From positions 5,833,001 through 5,897,000 of the forward strand of contig JAJFZO010000191.1 in NCBI GenBank assembly GCA_021397835.1: a stretch of DNA of 64,000 nucleotides, read 5' to 3'. Positions 60,201 through 64,000 of this stretch are shown one piece after another (position 1 is the first letter of the stretch; the number at the start of each line of letters is the position of its first letter). The stretch is from Moringa oleifera (lineage: Eukaryota; Streptophyta; Magnoliopsida; Brassicales; Moringaceae). The notes beneath the pieces are model-generated. The model was given only the letters and a program-made list of their open reading frames with translations. It was not told the origin of the DNA and did not search any database. The translations under genes and the position numbers were made by a program.

Positions 60201-63096
60201 AAGCGGATAACAAAGTAAGAGTGTATAAAGCCCAATAAAAAACTTAGTGTAAGACCCAGACATAAAACATATGATAAGCCTATCTAAAACTCATCTATCA
60301 GTTTTGATAATCAATACGTAGAAATTTTACCTACTTGAGACATGACAGGATCATGGGTTGTTTAGTGGTGTGTTTTGGGTTGGTATGCTGCAGGCAGAAT
60401 GTTGTGGGTCATCCTGGTTGATAAGAGGCTTGAACCATGCTAATCTAATACCAATAAGTGGTCGAGTGGGTATTTGGGGACAATAACAATGCAGTAGGTA
60501 ACAACTCTCAACTTAGACTGATGCAGCCTTGAGGCCAAAATTCTGATACTGATTGTGAACCTACGTAAGTTGGTGTCTTCCGACTTTACTGTTGTCCAAA
60601 AACATTCCAGCAATGTTGTAGGCAGCAGCAAGACACTTTCCAGTAGTGTTCACTTGAACCAGAATGTAGTGGTGATGCTTTAGGGTATTGGCCAAAGGAA
60701 ACAGAAATCTGGCTCTGATACCACTTGATGCAGAATGGTAGAAAGGGGAGAAGAAGGGGAAGAGTTTAGGAGAAAAGAGAAATAGAGAGGAAGAAGTAGA
60801 GAAGAAGAAGGAGAAGAGAGAAAGAGGGCAAAGAGAGAGTAAGAGAGAAAAGCTTAAAAGCTTAAACTTTATTTTCTTCTGCAAGTCTATTTTGCTTGAA
60901 GCTCATGTAGCCAATTTATAGGCTAATGTAATGTATTCCTAATCAAATTATGAAATTATAATGAAAGAGTCCTAATTGAATAATGAAAGGAAAATCCTAT
61001 TTGAACAATGAAAATAACCTAATCATATTGTAGGCTAGTTAGAATTTCAACTCTTATCAAACTAATAAAATCAAAATATAATAAAAGTTAATTCTAATTT
61101 AAATAAAAAGTTAGCAACTAATCAGTTTTTATTTTTATGCCTTTGATAAGTCTTCAATGATGAATTCTTATCTGTATCACTTCAGAATCCAGATAAGCTT
61201 GGTATAGCGTCTGATGGGTGGGGGTAATCCTAAACATTTATGTGTTTCATAAACCTAGTAGTCATTGGCTAAATCAATAGTTGGAAGGACAGCATCTGAA
61301 GATTGGTGACTTCATGTTAGACGTATATGCTATGGTGAAACTGTTCAGTACTGAAGATCTTGATGTTTGTTTGAAAAAGTACTTTCTGCTTTCTAGGTAC
61401 TATTCACATGATTTGTTTGATATGCTAGATAGTGTTTATTATAATAGGTTGATTTTCTTAGAATCCAATATAGATCCTTTATGCAGGTAACTTACATTTT
61501 TCGATAGAAACACGTAAAATTATGTAGCTATCATGACACTAAGGGGTGCCTCCCATTTACAAATATAAAAGACCTATTTAGAGAAAAGGAATTCAATGAA
61601 CTCCACTGCATCCTCCTCATTTACAATATTCAACCCTTTAACCCAAGCTTCCGATATTTTAATTCATTTATCTCTAAACCGAAAGGAGGAGTTTCCCTCC
61701 CCTCAAAAGTTCTTTTGTTTCTTTCATTCCAAACTAGTCAAAAATCTATAAAAGAATTTTTAGAGCCACATTTCTCTTCTCTTTCACCATGTGCAGCAAC
61801 TTACGTTATTTTTTGTATATCCTTTTCTATGCTTTGGCCATGTATCAATTTTCGTGCATGGAATTGATGATGTATTTGGTTACATATTCAAGATTTTGCC
61901 TGTTGCATGATACACTTCCTGTACTACTTAGCAGCTTGACTACAACCTCAAGCTAATTATGGTTGACCCATACGCACACACAGACTCGCCCATGCACACA
62001 TGCACGCACACACTCCACTCACGTGCACGCTAGTCAAACTGTGATGATTGCACTGTTCTGGATAGCTTTAAGCCTGTAGTTAATCATGTTGGGCAGTCTC
62101 ATTCTGCTTATAGGTGATATTGACATGTCAAGTGTTGATCCTCTGCTTAGCAATATTTACTAAAGAAACACAAAAGAAATAACTTGATTCATAACAACTA
62201 CTAAAACCAATAACTCATTAACTTTTCAGTTAATGTTCAACAGAGAGCTTCTTAGGTTATTGTACAAGGATTCCTATTCAAAGAGTGTTATGGTTATGTT
62301 TCAGTGGAATGTGGTGTTTCTGTTAATCGTGTCCTGGAACTTTTGTATATTTCTGAGTATCACGAGGAGCTTTTTCAATTTCTCTAAATCAAAATTTTGG
62401 AAGAGAGAGAAAGATGCTCAATAGGGGGAAAGAAGAGTAGATAGATACTAAAGAAAAGATTTGACTGACCTGGTGACCTGTATATATAGTCTCCCTATCA
62501 AACAGGAAGGAAGAATGTGGCATATAGGGACCTATTTCTTTGAGAGGATCATTTGTATCAAACTGCATTACTGAAATCCTGATGCTCACATATTATGGGA
62601 AGAGGGCTAGCCTTTCAGATCTGCAATTTTAAATTGTTCAGCTACGTACAGAAGATATAGATTGGATTTGCTTAAGGCTTTAGGCTTTGAGATGAGAGAT
62701 GGGACAACCTTTTCTACTCTGTCTGAACTTATCATAAAAATTATTGTATTTTAAATTAATGGAAGAAAAAAAAAAAAGAAGAGAAAATAGATTGTTTTGG
62801 ATGTGGCTCTGGTATTCTGCCAAATACTATGGACTCTTTATGGTGTGTGACCTAGCTTGGTGGGGTGAATTTGTGTTTCTGCGAATTATGGTGGATACAA
62901 TTTACATTTATGGTCTTACTATATTTTGCAGCGTTAAAGTTTGAACCTGTGAGTATTACTGCTGTTCAGGCTCTTCACTTACTGTATTTTCCCCGTCAAT
63001 CATATACGTCTGCTTCCTAGGTTCATATTTGGTCAGTGGATGCCAATCAATTTGCTGCTGATGAAGATGATGTTACTTATAGCTGTCGTATTTCTG
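48236..63096 (+). CDS. IPO9: Importin-9-type karyopherin beta, 5' part (12 exons)
   Basis: Nuclear import receptor of the importin-beta family, a HEAT-repeat protein that carries cargo such as histones and ribosomal proteins and is released by RanGTP. Exons: 48236-48353, 49872-49933, 50417-50509, 51894-52065, 52577-52692, 53537-53623, 53734-53850, 53961-54024, 54140-54282, 54454-54501, 54589-54657, 63021-63096. Together they encode about 388 residues, the first third of a ~1,030-residue protein; the remainder lies beyond the window. The importin-beta N-terminal domain spans about residues 25-110 ([28 protein letters not shown]). [14 protein letters not shown] and [13 protein letters not shown] are typical of the importin-9 group. 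Intron 2 is AT-AC with U12 signals, and intron 11 (8.4 kb) holds an LTR retrotransposon. All junctions keep frame. Confidence 0.93.
49934..50416 (+). other. U12-type AT-AC intron (importin 9 intron 2)
   Basis: The 483-base intron begins ATATCCTTTC, an exact match to the U12 AT-AC donor consensus ATATCCTT, directly after the CAG that ends exon 2. It ends TTCTAC. A branch-like GCTTTAAC at 50,399-50,406 lies about 11 bases before the AC end, close to the U12 branch consensus TTCCTTAAC. Only this junction joins GLRQ to LAAVLLKQ in frame. Confidence 0.9.
54909..55357 (-). repeat. 3' LTR of the importin-intron gypsy element
   Basis: 449 bases with TG...CA ends. Purine-rich at its left (+ strand) end, then AATCAAA/AATGAAA-type A-rich repeats. 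The inner end is followed by TTTCCTCGG, the complement of a short polypurine tract. Confidence 0.93.
55759..58506 (-). pseudogene. pol remnant of the importin-intron gypsy element
   Basis: Read right to left. Aspartic protease-region tail at 58,252-58,506 ([21 protein letters not shown]). Start of RT at 57,880-58,131 ([24 protein letters not shown]). RT catalytic region at 57,463-57,678, where the usual YxDD box reads YSND. RNase H piece around 56,806-56,991 ([12 protein letters not shown]). Integrase at 55,973-56,233 ([23 protein letters not shown]) and its C-terminal part at 55,759-55,998 ([14 protein letters not shown]). Frameshifts between all pieces make it inactive. Confidence 0.85.
58566..59720 (-). 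pseudogene. gag remnant of the importin-intron gypsy element
   Basis: At 59,008-59,196 the minus strand keeps a gag segment with the FIKGFKAEI and AYHKALEVE motifs of Ty3/gypsy capsid proteins. Near 58,866-58,900 is a zinc-knuckle remnant (CHHC-x4-H) whose last cysteine is lost. Stops interrupt the remainder. Confidence 0.72.
60712..60723 (-). other. Primer-binding site (initiator Met tRNA type)
   Basis: The + strand reads GCTCTGATACCA, so the element strand reads TGGTATCAGAGC, the classic plant gypsy site complementary to the 3' end of initiator methionine tRNA, two bases inside the 5' LTR. Confidence 0.93.
60726..61179 (-). repeat. 5' LTR of the importin-intron gypsy element
   Basis: 454 bases, matching the left LTR along its whole length with scattered substitutions and small indels. 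It abuts the primer-binding site on its left and the CTTCA target duplication on its right. Confidence 0.93.
61630..61752 (-). pseudogene. Possible LINE reverse-transcriptase C-terminal remnant
   Basis: The minus strand reads a short frame, with one internal stop, containing [11 protein letters not shown]. This is the W-x-ERN-x-R-x-F motif common at the C-terminus of plant LINE ORF2 proteins. Only about 120 bases are recognisable, within importin intron 11. Confidence 0.45.
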
Positions 63097-63489
63097 GTAA
63101 GCAGTTTCTAAGTTGTTTTCATGTAAATTTAATGACTATGAATTACCCAAGTGAATGTGTAGCATTACGGAATCTAGATGGACATCTTTTCTTCAATTTT
63201 GAAATGGAAACATGACATACATGGAACTTTGGGATGATATTATAATTATCATCAGATTGATCTTTTGTAACGATGAAAGGTAGATGATCAAATTTTTGGT
63301 TTAATGGACATCATTTTGTCACGAATATCTTATGGAGTTTTTTAATTATTAAATCCTCCGTATAATAATGCTCCCTTTTGTAGTACAGTTACACCCTCTT
63401 GCTACTTGTGTATTTAATTTTTTTTTAATTATAGAAAAAAAGATATATGTATATATAAAATAAAACAAATACAAGTAGCACCAAAGGGA

Positions 63490-63715
63490 TGCCTTCTATG
63501 TATAAGTGTAATTAGTTATTTAGAGGTTAGGATCTCTATAAATTCTACATAACCCTCTTTATTTATAAATATTCCCGCATTGCCAAAAGTTTCAAATCCA
63601 GAGGGTGCTTCTCAAATACATGTATAATTAGCTATCAAGAGGTTAGGATTTCTCAGAATTCTACATAATTGACTTCATGTACAAAATATTCCCCTGTTAT
63701 CCATAACTTCAAAAC
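63490..63715 (+). repeat. Diverged tandem duplication in importin intron 12
   Basis: Two ~110-base units. Each contains TAATTAG-TAT followed by AGAGGTTAGGAT-TCTC and AATTCTACATAA, then an AATATTCCC block. Similarity is moderate, so the duplication is old. No coding content. Confidence 0.65.
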
Positions 63716-64000
63716 CTTAGCCTATGTATTTTTAGAAACCAGGAAGGGGGCCTCCATGCCCTAAAAAAACCTCAAATTTCTCTCCCTCTGTACCATCCAA
63801 AAAACAAGCAAGATTATATGTGCAATAAGTTTCCTCTTATGTTTTTTAGAACCTGCAGACCTGCCATGCTAACAACTCAGCTGCCACCAGAGACCACAGA
63901 TTTTACATCTCAAAATACCCAAACCACTTTCCCAAACTTGCTGGTGTTCATTTAGCAGCATGGTGTCATATCTATTTGCTTTCTTAATCTTGTTTAAATG
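63716..64000 (+). other. Importin intron 12, continuing beyond the window
   Basis: Non-coding sequence after exon 12. No further importin exon was found before the window ends. Confidence 0.5.

Larger units (their letters stand above)
54909..61179 (-). mobile_element. Ty3/gypsy LTR retrotransposon in importin intron 11
   Basis: Complete in outline, 6,271 bases, inserted antisense to the host gene. LTRs are 54,909-55,357 (449 bases) and 60,726-61,179 (454 bases), both TGATGCAGAATGG...TGTATCA. It is flanked by a perfect 5-bp target duplication, CTTCA, at 54,904-54,908 and 61,180-61,184. On the minus strand the order is LTR, primer-binding site, gag, protease, RT, RNase H, integrase, LTR. The coding region is broken by many stops, and the LTRs differ at roughly one base in eight by eye, so the insertion is old and inactive. 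Confidence 0.95.

Noticed and set aside
61281..61490. 69-codon + strand frame in importin intron 11
   Set aside because: No importin similarity, no recognised domain, and no plausible exon role, since exon 11 joins exon 12 directly in the family.
1..64000. CRISPR arrays, operons, prophage or bacterial-type systems
   Set aside because: The window is plant nuclear DNA. The repeats seen are transposon, microsatellite or minisatellite sequences, none with CRISPR-like spacing.

Overview
This is nuclear DNA from a flowering plant, very probably a eudicot. The evidence is AT-rich introns with plant splice signals, six multi-exon or single-exon plant genes, and nested CACTA and Ty3/gypsy transposon remains. 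I cannot name the species; the gene products are conserved across eudicots. All exon structures were spliced by eye from reading frame, splice sites and remembered family sequences, with no transcript support.

Positions 1-21,450 are a transposon-rich block. Its core is a 9.2-kb direct tandem duplication (about 2,331-11,526 and 11,527-20,728). Each copy holds a CACTA (En/Spm) remnant with a recognisable TIR end, a short unidentified segment, and a decayed minus-strand Ty3/gypsy element. The right-hand gypsy copy continues past the duplication into gag and a partial second LTR.

Positions 21,450-64,000 are genic. In order: a strictosidine-synthase-like gene (+, 3 exons, GC-AG first intron); an aminoalcohol phosphotransferase gene AAPT (+, 18 coding exons, 389 aa, including 10-nt and 23-nt microexons); a DUF2232-like predicted plastid membrane protein (-, 8 exons), convergent with AAPT; a short GC-rich segment open on both strands; a DUF740/OCTOPUS-like gene (+, one exon) with a 17-residue internal repeat; a DUF1262 gene (+, 2 exons) followed by a broken fragment of a second copy; and the first 12 coding exons of an importin-9-type karyopherin (+), which runs off the right edge.

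The most notable structures are: an AT-AC intron with U12-type signals in importin 9; a 6.3-kb LTR retrotransposon with a 5-bp target-site duplication in an 8.4-kb importin intron; a nearly perfect 72-bp-arm foldback in an intron of the DUF2232-like gene; repeated decoy splice acceptors in AAPT intron 3; and the large segmental duplication. The genes are functionally unrelated housekeeping or family genes (membrane lipid synthesis, nuclear import, polarity or defence-related families). I see no operon-like or cooperative system, and no candidate for a wholly new biological system.
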